From: JBHJGM01 sp050331815
GTDB lineage: Bacteria; Verrucomicrobiota; Verrucomicrobiia; Opitutales; JBHJGM01
DNA: 64,000 nt
NCBI GenBank assembly: GCA_050331815.1
Contig: JBHJGM010000011.1
Location: 95,568-159,567, forward strand
Reading direction: 5' to 3'
Of this stretch, positions 33,827-43,000 are shown piece by piece. The notes under the pieces are model-generated. The model ran no database searches. It was given only the letters and a program-made list of their open reading frames with translations, and was not told where the DNA came from. The translations under genes and the position numbers were made by a program. Position 1 is the stretch's first letter. Each line of letters starts with the position of its first letter.

Positions 33827-34951
33827 ATGCTGCGGCTGCACGACCGCTACATTTTCACCGAGTGGCTCAAGTCCTTTGGGATGGCTTTGGCCCTCACGCT
33901 GATGGTCCTGCTGATTGAGGACCTTAACGACGACCTGCCCGACTTCCTCAACTGGGAGGCCTCACTCGCCCAGATTTTCGGCTACTACGCCCGGCTCATT
34001 CCCACCTTCCTGCCGACAATTCTGCCGCTGGCCTTGCTGCTGTCGCTCTTGTTCACCCTGAGCAATCTACACCGCAACTACGAGATCATCGCCCTGCGCG
34101 CAGCCGGCATGAACGTCTTCACCATCTCACGCTCACTCTGGCTGGCCGGGCTGGCGCTCTCGGGCCTGGTCTTGTACCTCAACGCCACGCTCGTTCCTGC
34201 CTTTGTCGAGGAGACCCGCCAGATCCGCCGCGACCTGCAATACGCCAAGGAAGTACGCGACCGCCCGGTCGAAGAAGTCGGGCTCATCGGTCAACTGACC
34301 TTCGACAACCGCAGTCAGAATCGCCGCTGGTTCATGGAGGATTTTTCTGATTTTCGCCAGCGCGGTCGCGGTGTAAACGTCTACTTCTACAACAGCGAAG
34401 GTTACGAGGTCCGGCGGCTTGTCGCCCGCGAAGCCTACTACGACGCGTACGCCGGGCACTGGTTTTTTCAGGAGGGGCGCGACATCACCTTCGACCCCCG
34501 CCTCGGCGAGGCCATCCTCGCGCCGTGGTTCGGGCGCTTTCCTGCGACGGCTGTCCCGGAACTGACTGAGCGCCCCGAAACGATGCTGCTGCTCAGCCGC
34601 CCGCCGCGCGATCTGTCCCTCGTGGAAATTCGTCGCCTGCTCGAGCGCATCCCCCTCGAAACCAGCGAAAAGATGCGCCCCTACGCCGTGCGTTATCATA
34701 CCGTCCTGGCCGGCTCGTTGACGTGTTTGGCCGCCGTTGGCATCGCGGTTCCCTTTGCCGTGGCGGGCGTGCGGACCAATCCGCTCGTTGGCGTCTCCAA
34801 GTGCATCGGCTGGTTTTTCGGGTTCTTCATCGTGTCCAACGTTGCCACCATGCTCGGCGAACAAAACCACCTGGACCCGATCTTGGCTGCCTGGCTGCCG
34901 ATCGGTCTGGTCACCCTGCTGGCGCTGTACTTCATGCGCCGCGCGCTGTGA
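33827..34951 (+). CDS. LPS export permease of the LptF/LptG (YjgP/YjgQ) family
   Basis: A 374-residue inner-membrane protein, subunit of the LptBFG exporter that extracts lipopolysaccharide. Starts MLRLHDRYIFTEWLKSFGMALALTL, the typical short N-terminal coupling segment and TM1, then TM2-3 (IPTFLPTILPLALLLSLLFTLSNLHRNYEIIALRAAG, with the coupling-helix E.IALRAAG). A periplasmic jellyroll region of about 170 residues follows, then TM4-6. LptF and LptG cannot be told apart here, and only one of the pair is in the window. The ATG at 33827 is inside a longer open frame; its context matches the family start. Confidence 0.88.
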   Translation: MLRLHDRYIFTEWLKSFGMALALTLMVLLIEDLNDDLPDFLNWEASLAQIFGYYARLIPTFLPTILPLALLLSLLFTLSNLHRNYEIIALRAAGMNVFTISRSLWLAGLALSGLVLYLNATLVPAFVEETRQIRRDLQYAKEVRDRPVEEVGLIGQLTFDNRSQNRRWFMEDFSDFRQRGRGVNVYFYNSEGYEVRRLVAREAYYDAYAGHWFFQEGRDITFDPRLGEAILAPWFGRFPATAVPELTERPETMLLLSRPPRDLSLVEIRRLLERIPLETSEKMRPYAVRYHTVLAGSLTCLAAVGIAVPFAVAGVRTNPLVGVSKCIGWFFGFFIVSNVATMLGEQNHLDPILAAWLPIGLVTLLALYFMRRAL

Positions 34952-35001
34952 AGCGTGCCTGCGGGCTGGATTTTGCCGGCAACCTGCCGCAGTTTGGGCC
35001 G

Positions 35002-36177
35002 ATGGCTAAAGCATCCACTCTTTCCGCGCCCACCCTCAAGCTGCGCGGAGGCGCGCGCCACCGGGTGCTGCAGGGGCACCCCTGGGTCTTTGCCAACGAG
35101 ATCGCCGATGGCTTTTTACTGGGGAAACCGTTCGACGGACAGGGTATTGAACTGCGCGACGCCTCCGGGCGTTCGCTCGGAATGGGACTGTATAATAGCC
35201 GCTCCCAAATCATCTGGCGTCGCTACAGCCGCGGGCTCGATGCTTTTGATGCGCTTTGGTTGCGTGAGCGGATTCAGGCCTCCATTTCCCGCCGAAACGA
35301 TACTCGCTTTTGTCGACTGGTCTGGTCAGAGGCCGACGGTTTGCCCGGGCTCGTGATCGACCGTTTCGACGATGTGCTGGTGGTCCAACTGCTGACCTTC
35401 GGCATGGACCGGCAGGCCACGGTCATCGGCGAGGCGCTACAGGAATTCCTTGCCCCGCGCGAAATCCTGTTTCGTAACGATGCGCCCAGCCGGGCACTTG
35501 AAGGTCTCGATCTAAAAGTCACGACGCACTCAGGCAAACCGGTCGCTGCGGACTGGTTTACCATCGACGGCATCGAGTACCGCCTGGACCTGCACGCCGG
35601 TCAAAAAACCGGCTTTTACCTCGACCAGCGCGCGCAGCATCCGCTGGTTGCCAGTTACGCCTCCGGTCGCCGTGTTCTTGACGGCTGCTGCAATCAGGGG
35701 GCGTTTGCGCTGCACTGTGCGCGGTCGGGGGCTGCCTCTGTTTTGGGGATCGATTCGGCCAAGCCCGCCATCGAAGCCGCGCTCGAAAACGCTGCCCGCA
35801 ACGCGCTGGAAGCCGAGTTCCTTCACGCCAACCTCTTCGATTGGTTCAACGCCAACCGGGCCGCACGCTTCGATTTAATCGTGCTCGATCCGCCCTCGTT
35901 TGCCCGCAATCGCCGCGTCGTGGAAGGGGCTCTGCGCGGCTACAAGGAGCTCAACCTGCGCGCCTTTCAGCAGTTGGAAACCGGTGGTATCCTGGCCACC
36001 TACTGCTGCTCCCAGCACGTTGATGCCGCCACCTTCGAAAGCATCGTCGCCGAAGCCGCGGGCGATGCCGGTCGCGAGCCCCGGCTCCTACACCGCACCG
36101 AGGCGCCCGCCGATCACCCGGTGCTGCTGACCATGCCTGAAAGCCGCTACCTCAAGGGCCTCATCCTCGAAGTCTAA
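35002..36177 (+). CDS. Class I SAM-dependent rRNA methyltransferase, RlmI-like
   Basis: A 391-residue protein, PUA domain plus Rossmann methyltransferase, probably making m5C in 23S rRNA. PUA-like residues about 12-85 (GGARHRVLQGHPWVFANEI). A linking EEHEH-like domain contains GLPGLVIDRFDDVLVVQ. The SAM site is GRRVLDGCCNQGAFALHCA (family LDLFCNQGGFSL), and FDLIVLDPPSFARN is motif IV, followed by TYCCSQHV with a candidate catalytic Cys. RlmI itself has 396 residues. The ATG at 35002 (MAKASTLS) is chosen over longer options that overlap the permease gene. Confidence 0.87.
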   Translation: MAKASTLSAPTLKLRGGARHRVLQGHPWVFANEIADGFLLGKPFDGQGIELRDASGRSLGMGLYNSRSQIIWRRYSRGLDAFDALWLRERIQASISRRNDTRFCRLVWSEADGLPGLVIDRFDDVLVVQLLTFGMDRQATVIGEALQEFLAPREILFRNDAPSRALEGLDLKVTTHSGKPVAADWFTIDGIEYRLDLHAGQKTGFYLDQRAQHPLVASYASGRRVLDGCCNQGAFALHCARSGAASVLGIDSAKPAIEAALENAARNALEAEFLHANLFDWFNANRAARFDLIVLDPPSFARNRRVVEGALRGYKELNLRAFQQLETGGILATYCCSQHVDAATFESIVAEAAGDAGREPRLLHRTEAPADHPVLLTMPESRYLKGLILEV

Positions 36178-36293
36178 ACTCCCGAAACTTACGCCACATA
36201 GCGCTCAAAGCCCCGTAGAATCACCCAGACACACCTTTGCGCCTGCTGCGCTTTTTCGCGGCTAGTTACTATCTGCTTCCAAGTGCTTCTCCC

Positions 36294-36325
36294 AGAGGCC
36301 CCACGCCTCTGTGGTGAGGCCTCTG
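36294..36325 (-). terminator. Hairpin downstream of the NarL-type regulator
   Basis: CAGAGGCC (36293-36300) pairs with GGCCTCTG (36318-36325); a smaller CCAC...GTGG stem lies inside. It starts 2 bp past the regulator stop. There is no U-tract, so intrinsic termination is only possible. Confidence 0.35.
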
Positions 36326-36326
36326 C

Positions 36327-37007
36327 CTAGTGCGCCAAGCCGTGTTCGTGCTCGACCCACTGGATCGCAAACTTCACCAGCTCGTTGCCGCTGGAGAGTT
36401 CGAGCTTTTCCTTGATGTGTGCGCGGTGCGACTCGACGGTTTTGACGCTGACTGTCAGCGCTTTGGCCACCTCGCGCGTGGAGAGCCCCTTGCCGATCAA
36501 CTGGATCACCTCCAGTTCCCGGTCGGTCAGCTTGTCGACCGGCGATCCTTTGTCCGAAGCCGTGCCGCTGACAATCTGGTGCAGCAGCTGTTCGGACACG
36601 CGTTCGCTGACGTAGATGTTGCCCGACAGCGCCCGGCGGATAGCCGTCTTGATGGTGTCCTTGCTCTCGTGCTTCATTACAAAGGCACGCGCGCCGGCCC
36701 GCAGGGCCCGCTGGGCAAATACACGCTCGTCGTGCATCGAGAACATCATGAACTCCAGGTCTGGGTACAGCGCCTTCAGGTTCTTGATCAGCTCGATGCC
36801 GTTGCTGCCCTCCAGGGAAAGGTCCACCACCACGAGATCCGGGTTGGAGTCCTTGACGCCCTTCATGGCTTCGGCGGCGTTCTTGGCCTGGCCGCAGATT
36901 GTCAGGTCGGACTCTTCTTCGATGATTTGCGCAAGCCCGCTGCGGATGAGCGGATGGTCATCGACCAGAAAGATGCGCTTTTGCTGTTTATCGAGCTTAT
37001 CAGACAT
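36327..37007 (-). CDS. NarL/FixJ-family response regulator
   Basis: A 226-residue two-component regulator. Receiver domain about residues 11-130: IFLVDDHPLIRSGL with the acidic pair, phospho-acceptor Asp in LVVVDLSLEG near residue 62, SMHDE and the conserved Lys in FVMKHES. LuxR-type HTH about 155-215: LTDRELEVIQLIGKGLSTREVAKALTVS, VKTVESHRAHIKEKL. No histidine kinase gene is adjacent, so it is an orphan here; partner and targets unknown. Confidence 0.92.
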   Translation of the reverse strand: MSDKLDKQQKRIFLVDDHPLIRSGLAQIIEEESDLTICGQAKNAAEAMKGVKDSNPDLVVVDLSLEGSNGIELIKNLKALYPDLEFMMFSMHDERVFAQRALRAGARAFVMKHESKDTIKTAIRRALSGNIYVSERVSEQLLHQIVSGTASDKGSPVDKLTDRELEVIQLIGKGLSTREVAKALTVSVKTVESHRAHIKEKLELSSGNELVKFAIQWVEHEHGLAH

Positions 37008-37155
37008 GGTGGAAAGCAGACTTGGGGAGGCAGGTAAGACGTGTCGCCAGGGGAATCAGCCTCACGTCAGGGGCGGAAGATAGAGGCCGGTGCTCGCGAA
37101 GCCAAGCGGATTATTCCCCAATCCCACCCCTTCTAGGGCTCTGCGAAAGACCGTT

Positions 37156-37734
37156 TTATCTCAGGGCCTTCGAGACCACATCGGCCACCGCGTGACCCAG
37201 CAAACGGCTTCCGCTGGGCGTGTAATGGACCCCGTCATCCCGCAGCAGGCGGTCGCGGCCCGCCTGTTGGATGATCGCGTGCAAGTCGTTAATCTTCAGC
37301 TGCATCGACTCCGCAATCGCTTTTGCCTGCGCGTTGTAGGCCAGCACATCCTCTTCAAACCGATCAAAGTCCTTGGTCTGGTGGTGCCACTGCTGGTTAA
37401 CCGGCGTGGTTGAGGCCCAGATCACGCTCGCCTGGGTATTTTCGACCAGGCTTTGGAAAATCCGCTCCAGGTTTCTGGCGTAGTCATGCAGTTGCACTGC
37501 GTTGACCTCGGCTCCGAACTCCCGGCGAATATCATGCAGCCCGCAGTTGAGGTGGACAATGTCGGGCTGCGGATCGATGGCCCATGCCTGCAGGTTGTCC
37601 AGCACCACCGTGCTGGTGCGCGCGTTTTCCTCGGCGGAAATCACGTCCGCCTTCGATTCGAGCCGTTCGCGGACGAATTCCTCGTAGCCGATGCGGATGG
37701 AGTCGCCGATCAGTACGACGCGCGGAAGGGCCAT
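37156..37734 (-). CDS. SGNH/GDSL-type hydrolase
   Basis: A 192-residue, apparently cytoplasmic esterase-like protein. Block I PRVVLIGDSIRIGY has the nucleophile Ser, block III HLNCGLHDIR the Asn/oxyanion residues, and block V DGVHYTPSGSRLLG the Asp-x-x-His pair. Substrate unknown; related enzymes deacetylate carbohydrates or hydrolyse lipids. It begins 3 bp after the HPr gene and is probably co-transcribed with it. Confidence 0.85.
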   Translation of the reverse strand: MALPRVVLIGDSIRIGYEEFVRERLESKADVISAEENARTSTVVLDNLQAWAIDPQPDIVHLNCGLHDIRREFGAEVNAVQLHDYARNLERIFQSLVENTQASVIWASTTPVNQQWHHQTKDFDRFEEDVLAYNAQAKAIAESMQLKINDLHAIIQQAGRDRLLRDDGVHYTPSGSRLLGHAVADVVSKALR

Positions 37735-37737
37735 CGC

Positions 37738-38037
37738 TCAGGTCTCCTCAAACTTTCTGGAGAACAGCGCTTCCATCTCGTCCAGCAGCGCATCGGCGCC
37801 GGTGCCTGAGGCGATGAACTTCAAATTCGAACCCTGGCCCGCCGCCAGCATCATCAACCCCATGATGCTCTTCCCGTTGACCTGCTCATCGCCTTTTTCC
37901 ACAAACAGGTCGACGTCCGGATATTTGTTGGAAATACGCACAATCATGGCCGCCGGGCGTGCATGGATGCCCATCTTGTTTTGGACCACAAGGGTGCGGT
38001 CAATCTCGCTGCCGCTGCTTTTTTGTGTGTCGGACAT
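37738..38037 (-). CDS. HPr-family phosphocarrier protein
   Basis: A 99-residue protein. NKMGIHARPAAMIVRISNKY has the phosphorylatable His, and NGKSIMGLMMLAAGQGSNLKF the regulatory Ser46-type site typical of HPr proteins that are substrates of HPr kinase. A polar N-terminal extension of about 12 residues precedes the fold. No PTS permease or enzyme I is in the window, so a regulatory role (HPr kinase/CcpA-like or general carbon/nitrogen signalling) is at least as likely as sugar uptake. Confidence 0.92.
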   Translation of the reverse strand: MSDTQKSSGSEIDRTLVVQNKMGIHARPAAMIVRISNKYPDVDLFVEKGDEQVNGKSIMGLMMLAAGQGSNLKFIASGTGADALLDEMEALFSRKFEET

Positions 38038-38150
38038 CTCGCGCTAACTGGTAATAGCCTATTCGAGCAGGAAACGAGCCCGGCAAACAAGCCTTGAAAG
38101 TCAGATTCAAGGACCGAGCCCGCACTTTGTCAAAACGATGCCTGGGCAAC

Positions 38151-39371
38151 TCACGTAGATCGCTCTCCCAGTGCATAGGTATACGACTCCATGGCCCCCG
38201 GTGTCAGGGTCAGGTGATTCCCGCCATCCGCCCGCTGTGACGGTTCCGTCCGCCCGACGACCTGTGCCCCCACGCCAAACGCTCGGGCCGTTTCAATGAC
38301 CCAGGGCGCGTCTTCAAACTGGCAGTAAACCTCCATGCGGTGACCCATGTTGAAAACCTGGTACATCTCCCGCCAGTCCGTCTGGCTGACTTTTTGAATC
38401 TCCCGAAACAAGGCGGGGGTGGTAAACAGCGTGTCCTTAACGAAATGCACGCCCTGCCCGAAACGCAGGCATTTCGTCTGCCCGCCGCCGGAGCAGTGAA
38501 CCAGCCCGCGTACTTTTTCTGGATTCACCGCCAGCAGGCGCGCGAGGATGGGCGCATAGGTCCGCGTCGGACTCAACAGCGCCTGTCCCACCGTAAGTGA
38601 GGCACCCGGCAAGCTGTCCTGCAGCCGGAAGGGCCCGCTGTATACGAGCGCCGCCTCGGTCTGGGCGTCGAAGGTTTCTGGATACGTTTCGGCGTAATGG
38701 TGGCTGAGCAGGTCATGCCGCGCGCTGGTCAGGCCGTTGCTGCCGATACCGCTGTTTTCCGCTGTCTCGTAGGTGGCCTGCCCATCCGAGGCCAGTCCGA
38801 CAATGGTCAGGCCCGGCGTAATCCCTTCGTTGGTGACGACCTTCGCGCGCTCCAGCACGGCAACCGCACAGGAATCCACCGTGCAAGTCGGCGTCAAATC
38901 ACCCACATCGGCAGTCTCGCCACCCCCGCTGACAATGCCCACGCCATGGCCCCGTAACGCCTTCAGAAATGCCTCGGTGCCCTCAATCAGCGCAGCCAGC
39001 ACCTCGCCCGGGATCCGACGCGCGTTCCGGTTGATCGTCGACGAGAGCACAATGTTGTGCATGGCACCGACACAGAGCAGATCATCGAGATTCATCACGA
39101 TTGAGTCCTGCGCGATGCCACGAAAGACACTCGCGTCGCCCGTCTCGCGCCAGTGCAGGTATGCCAGAATCGACTTCGTCCCGCTGCCGTCGGCGTGTAT
39201 CACACAGCACTTCGAGGGGTCGCCCGTCAGGTGGTCTTCGGTCACCTTGCAGAAGGCGCTCGGAAACAATCCGCGTTCGAGCCGGTCGACGACGGCATGC
39301 ACCTCCTCCTTGCTCGAAGATACGCCCCGCGCCGCGTAGCGCCCTTGCTTCGATCCGCCCACCGTGCCCAT
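38151..39371 (-). CDS. purM: AIR synthase (PurM-like), purine biosynthesis
   Basis: Phosphoribosylformylglycinamidine cyclo-ligase-like protein of 406 residues. Signatures: YAARGVSSSKEEVHAVVDRL at the N-terminus, HADGSGTKSILAYLH, GIAQDSIVMNLDDLLCVGA (metal/ATP-binding Asp residues), GIVSGGGETADVGDL and GLTSARHDLL. It is longer than E. coli PurM (345) and matches the longer variant known from Bacteroidota and relatives. The ATG at 39371 (MGTVGGSKQGRYAARG) is preferred to 39410. Divergent from the xylanase gene. Confidence 0.85.
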   Translation of the reverse strand: MGTVGGSKQGRYAARGVSSSKEEVHAVVDRLERGLFPSAFCKVTEDHLTGDPSKCCVIHADGSGTKSILAYLHWRETGDASVFRGIAQDSIVMNLDDLLCVGAMHNIVLSSTINRNARRIPGEVLAALIEGTEAFLKALRGHGVGIVSGGGETADVGDLTPTCTVDSCAVAVLERAKVVTNEGITPGLTIVGLASDGQATYETAENSGIGSNGLTSARHDLLSHHYAETYPETFDAQTEAALVYSGPFRLQDSLPGASLTVGQALLSPTRTYAPILARLLAVNPEKVRGLVHCSGGGQTKCLRFGQGVHFVKDTLFTTPALFREIQKVSQTDWREMYQVFNMGHRMEVYCQFEDAPWVIETARAFGVGAQVVGRTEPSQRADGGNHLTLTPGAMESYTYALGERST

Positions 39372-39501
39372 GTGTGCAAAAGGCTGCCCTTCCGCCCTGC
39401 CGTGAGTCAATCCCCCGTCTGCGCCCGCCGCTTAAAGCATGCGATGTCTGCATCGGGCATTTTGACTGGAGCGAATGGCTAAGTCCTGAATCATCCAACA
39501 C

Positions 39502-40830
39502 GTGAAACACCGCCTCATTCTCTACTGCCTCCTCGCTTGCGCTTTCATGATCGCTCTTTCTACCCAGGTGCCCGCCGCCGATGACTGGCGCTCCTACGCT
39601 CAAGCACGCATTCAAGAGCACCGTACCGGCACGCTCAACGTGGTCGTTCGCAATCGGAAAGGCGATCCGCTGCCAGGTCTGCAGGTTTCTGCCAAGCTGT
39701 TGCGGCACGATTTTCTGTTCGGTACCCAGACCGCGCCCAAAAACTTTCCCGTCGACTCCGAGGATGCCCGCTGGCATCGCGAAGAGCTGCCCCGTCTCTT
39801 CAATACGCTCGTCTTCGCCAATGGCCAAAAAATGAACCAATCCCAGCGGATTCCCTTTCGCGCGCAGACTGAAGCAGTTGTCGACTGGGCTCACACGCAT
39901 GACTTCGCCTGGCGCGGACACACCTTGGTCTGGGGCGTCTTGAAGTACTCCCCGGTCATCGTGCAGCCCTTTCATGAGCAGATAAAGGAGGGACAGCCGA
40001 TCGACCGAGAAGCCCTCCTGCACCGGATCGATCAATCCATCCTGGATCGTTGCCTGCGCTACCGCGGAAAAATCCGCCACTGGGACGTCGTCAACGAACC
40101 GGTCTCCGAGCGGCATCTGTTTCACGCCTTGGGCGCGGAGTCCGTCGAGGATCAAGCCGCCCTGATGGCGCGCTGGTTCAAGCTCGCCCACCAGGCCGAC
40201 CCCAGCGCCCGGCTTTACATGAACGACTTTGGTATCCTCGTCACTCAGAACGAGGCCAAGCGCGAACGCTACTACCAACTGGCCAAGGCGCTGGTTGAAT
40301 TGGGTGCGCCGCTGCACGGGGTCGGGTTTCAGGCGCACACCTGGAATCAGGATCACGTGAACCCGCCCGAAAAGCTGAACAAAATTTTCGACCGCTTCGC
40401 CGACCTTGGGCTCGAGCTGTGTATCACCGAATTCGATACGTTCGGCAAGTGGCCCGCTGCCAGTGAAGGCGGCGAGCGCCTCCGCACCGAGTGGTTCGAG
40501 CAACTCCTTATCACCGCCTACAGCCACCCGGCCATGACCGGATTCATGGTCTGGGGCATTCAGGACTTCTACCACTGGAAGGAATCAGCCCCGTTTTACG
40601 ACGCCCAGTGGCAGCCCAAGCCGTCCCTGAAAGTTTACGAGGATCTCGTCCTCAACCAGTGGCGCACACAGGCCGACGGCACCACCGACGCCAACGGTCA
40701 GTTCACCTTCAACGGCCACCATGGCCTCTATCAATTTGAAATCAGTGACGGCCAGGGCCAGGCGTTCACAATCTCCGCCGCACATCACCCCGACCTTCAG
40801 GAACTCGCCCTGACCTGGTCACCTAACTAG
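39502..40830 (+). CDS. Secreted GH10 endo-1,4-beta-xylanase
   Basis: A 442-residue exported glycoside hydrolase family 10 enzyme hydrolysing xylan. Starts with GTG; signal peptide LILYCLLACAFMIALSTQVPAA. After an N-terminal beta domain (about 40-75) the TIM barrel shows RGHTLVWG, HWDVVNEPVSE (acid/base Glu near residue 198), YMNDFGI, GVGFQAHTW, LCITEFDTF (nucleophile Glu near 310) and FMVWGIQDFYHW. The C-terminal about 70 residues form a small beta domain (TTDANGQFTFNGHHGLYQFE). Suggests degradation of plant or algal hemicellulose. Confidence 0.92.
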   Translation: MKHRLILYCLLACAFMIALSTQVPAADDWRSYAQARIQEHRTGTLNVVVRNRKGDPLPGLQVSAKLLRHDFLFGTQTAPKNFPVDSEDARWHREELPRLFNTLVFANGQKMNQSQRIPFRAQTEAVVDWAHTHDFAWRGHTLVWGVLKYSPVIVQPFHEQIKEGQPIDREALLHRIDQSILDRCLRYRGKIRHWDVVNEPVSERHLFHALGAESVEDQAALMARWFKLAHQADPSARLYMNDFGILVTQNEAKRERYYQLAKALVELGAPLHGVGFQAHTWNQDHVNPPEKLNKIFDRFADLGLELCITEFDTFGKWPAASEGGERLRTEWFEQLLITAYSHPAMTGFMVWGIQDFYHWKESAPFYDAQWQPKPSLKVYEDLVLNQWRTQADGTTDANGQFTFNGHHGLYQFEISDGQGQAFTISAAHHPDLQELALTWSPN

Positions 40831-41174
40831 CGCGCCGTCTGCCTGAATAGCCCCTCAACGGGCCTGCCCCCCCAACACGCTAAGTATGTATCGCTGCCCT
40901 GTCGGGCTCACCCGACCGTCATAGCAAGGAGCGAAGCGACCAGAGCAGACCTGCTCTTCGAAGCTCGAAAAGCAAAGTAAGGTCTAAGCGTATGTCTCAA
41001 CGCTGCTACTCGCAGGTTCACCACACCCGCCCGCAGGCTCCCCTTCCCGGGCTTGCCACCAAACGAATTGCAAAAGCAATTCTGTATTCCCCGCGGCCAC
41101 GCGAGCGTGAGCGCAAATGCGAGGGGTGAGTGACACCGTTGACGGCGCGTTGGCGGTGCCACAGGATCTACTTC
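40831..41174. other. Intergenic region after the xylanase gene
   Basis: About 345 bp, no credible gene. GGCTTGCCACCAAACG at about 41050-41065 leads into a degenerate copy of the two-hairpin element (41066-41105). The remainder shows no motif I can name. Confidence 0.5.
41066..41105. repeat. Two-hairpin REP-like element, degenerate copy D
   Basis: AATTGC-AAAA-GCAATT (41066-41081) is a perfect 6-bp stem in the position of hairpin 1. After an 8-nt linker, CCCGCG-GCCA-CGCGAG (41090-41105) has 5 of 6 pairs. The preceding GGCTTGCC..AAAC matches copies A and B. The GNRA loop and GTCCC linker are not kept. Confidence 0.45.
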
Positions 41175-42059
41175 ATGATCCAGAAAATCGGTTTTGTCGG
41201 CCTGGGTGCCATGGGCCTGGGCATGGCGCGCAACCTCCTCGAGGGCGGCTTCGAGGTCCACGGCTGCGACCTGCGCGAAGAGGCCCGCCAGGCCCTGCGC
41301 GAGGTCGGCGGAAGCGCCACTGATTCCATCGAGACCCTCCTCGAACCAAAACCCGACGTCCTCGCCCTCTGCCTGGCTGGCGAAGCCGTCACGCAAATTT
41401 GCGAAAACGTTCTGCTGCCCAGGGCACCGGCGGGCCTGCGCATCATGGACCACAGCACCATCCCCGCGCCGGAAACCCGCCGCCTCCATGCGGCCTTCGC
41501 CGAAAAAGGCATCGACTACTTCGATGTACCGATCAGCGGTGGCCGGGGTGGAGCCGAGTCCGGGCAGCTTTACCTGTTTATTGGTGGCACCGCCGAGCAC
41601 CGCGCCGACTTCACGGCTTACTTCGACGCCGTCGCCAACCCCGAAACCGTCTTTTACGCGGGTCAAGTCGGCCAGGGCCAGGTTATGAAAGCCGTCCAAA
41701 ACATGGCCTCCTGGTATATGAACGCCGCGCGTCAGGAGATCCTCGCCTTCGCCAGGCACAGCGGCCTCTCCGACGCGCACATCCTCCAATCCGTCAAAGA
41801 GGACCGCGAGCCCGGCGACTTCGCCCGCCTGCTGCGCCAGATCAACGCCGACAACGTCGGCATCCAGGTCAACCTCAACGCCGAGTACGCCTACTTTCTC
41901 AAGGAAGCCGACGCCAACGGCTTCCCGATGCCGCTCATGCGCGGGCTCATGGACTTCCTTGAAACCGAGCCACGCGACGCCATCGACGTCGTCAACCGCC
42001 CCGCCCACAACACCTGGCAGCGCTTCATGCGCACCTGCGAAGCGACTCCCAAATCCTAG
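41175..42059 (+). CDS. NAD(P)-dependent 3-hydroxyisobutyrate-dehydrogenase-family oxidoreductase
   Basis: A 294-residue beta-hydroxyacid dehydrogenase. Rossmann motif GFVGLGAMGLGMARNLLEGG at the N-terminus, MDHSTIPAPETRR, substrate-binding DVPISGGRGGAESG, and catalytic Lys in GQVMKAVQNM near residue 171. Could act on 3-hydroxyisobutyrate, tartronate semialdehyde, glyoxylate or a sugar-acid derivative; the substrate cannot be assigned. The start at 41175 (MIQKIGFVG) fits the family. It converges with thrH; both stops share the palindrome CTAG at 42056-42059. Confidence 0.88.
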   Translation: MIQKIGFVGLGAMGLGMARNLLEGGFEVHGCDLREEARQALREVGGSATDSIETLLEPKPDVLALCLAGEAVTQICENVLLPRAPAGLRIMDHSTIPAPETRRLHAAFAEKGIDYFDVPISGGRGGAESGQLYLFIGGTAEHRADFTAYFDAVANPETVFYAGQVGQGQVMKAVQNMASWYMNAARQEILAFARHSGLSDAHILQSVKEDREPGDFARLLRQINADNVGIQVNLNAEYAYFLKEADANGFPMPLMRGLMDFLETEPRDAIDVVNRPAHNTWQRFMRTCEATPKS

Positions 42060-42661
42060 CTTAGATGCTTGGCGAAAATCTCCCGCAACGCCCCGTGTTC
42101 CCGCGCCACCGGAAACTGCGGTTGCTCCTGGACCAGCGAATCCGGCGGTCGAAACAAAATCCCTTGATCCGCCGTCTGCAGCATCGACAGATCGTTGTAC
42201 GAGTCGCCCGCCGCGATCACGTGCAGGTTCAGTGACTGGAATGCCCGCACCGCCTTGAACTTGGGATCGGGTTGCCGCAGGTAGTAATCGGTGATGCGTC
42301 CGTCGGGCTGCACTTCCAGGCTGTGGCAAAAGAGGGTGGGCCAGCCGAGTTGTTTCATTAACGGCCTGGCAAACTCCGCGAAGGTATCCGAGAGGATGAC
42401 GACCTGTGTCTGCGCGCGCAGCCAGTTCAGAAAGTCCGCCGCCCCTTCCAGCGGGTGCAGCGTCCCGATCACCTCCTGAATCTGCGGCAACGTAATCGTG
42501 TGCCTGGCCAGCAGTTCCAGCCGGTAGCGCATCAGCTTGTTGTAATCGGGCTCCTCCCGCGTGGTGCGCAGCAACTCTTCGACACCGGTCTTCACGGCGA
42601 CCGCCATCCAAATTTCGGGGATCAGCACCCCTTCCAGGTCCAGGCACACCAGCTTTTGCAT
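42056..42661 (-). CDS. thrH: ThrH-type phosphoserine phosphatase / homoserine phosphotransferase
   Basis: HAD-superfamily enzyme of 201 residues. The N-terminus LVCLDLEGVLIPEIWMAVA is diagnostic for ThrH (DLEGVL in place of DxDxT). VVILSDTFAEFA is motif II, KAVRAFQSLN carries the motif III Lys, and AAGDSYNDLSML is motif IV. In Pseudomonas ThrH dephosphorylates phosphoserine and can transfer the phosphate to homoserine, serving serine/threonine synthesis. Confidence 0.92.
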   Translation of the reverse strand: MQKLVCLDLEGVLIPEIWMAVAVKTGVEELLRTTREEPDYNKLMRYRLELLARHTITLPQIQEVIGTLHPLEGAADFLNWLRAQTQVVILSDTFAEFARPLMKQLGWPTLFCHSLEVQPDGRITDYYLRQPDPKFKAVRAFQSLNLHVIAAGDSYNDLSMLQTADQGILFRPPDSLVQEQPQFPVAREHGALREIFAKHLS

Positions 42662-43000
42662 CGCCCGTCGAGAGAGTCCGGGCAGGGCAGGGGGGTCAAG
42701 GCAGATTCGCGCCTGCGTGACTTTTCATTGCGGGTCGCCCGTTACCTGTTGGGATTCCTGGGCCGCATCGATTGGCATTGCAGCTGCGCGTTTCGGTGAG
42801 CCGCCTTGCGGCCCAGTCAATCGGCTAGCCCCAAACCAGGTGCGCGAGCACCTGCGTCCCCTCGCGGCCGCGTGAGGAGTCGAGCTTAGGCGATGCTGTT
42901 ATGGGCTAGGTATTTTCATATAAGCCCAAACTGCTCTTTGCGGTCCAGCTAACCGGCTTGCCTAAAAGCCAGGTGCGCGAGCACCTGCGTCCCCTCGCGG
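42662..43000. other. Repeat-containing intergenic region
   Basis: About 340 bp, no gene. It holds two imperfect direct copies of a roughly 74-bp unit (42804-42876 and 42936-43009). Each ends in the two-hairpin element and begins with TTGCGG(C/T)CCAG and CGGCT(A/T)GCC. Confidence 0.7.
42838..42876 (-). repeat. Two-hairpin REP-like element, copy A
   Basis: AGGTGC-GCGA-GCACCT (42838-42853), linker GCGTCCC, then CTCGCG-GCCG-CGTGAG (42861-42876) with one G-T wobble. Identical to copy B through hairpin 1 and the linker; 133 bp separate the two copies. Confidence 0.7.

Noticed and set aside
33716..33841. N-terminal extension of the NSS transporter to 33841
   Set aside because: Arg-rich and unlike the family start; it overlaps the divergent LptF/G start. 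The ATG at 33715 gives the typical N-terminus.
40908..42647. 579-codon open minus-strand frame across the intergenic region, the dehydrogenase and part of thrH
   Set aside because: It is antisense to one clear gene and out of frame within another.
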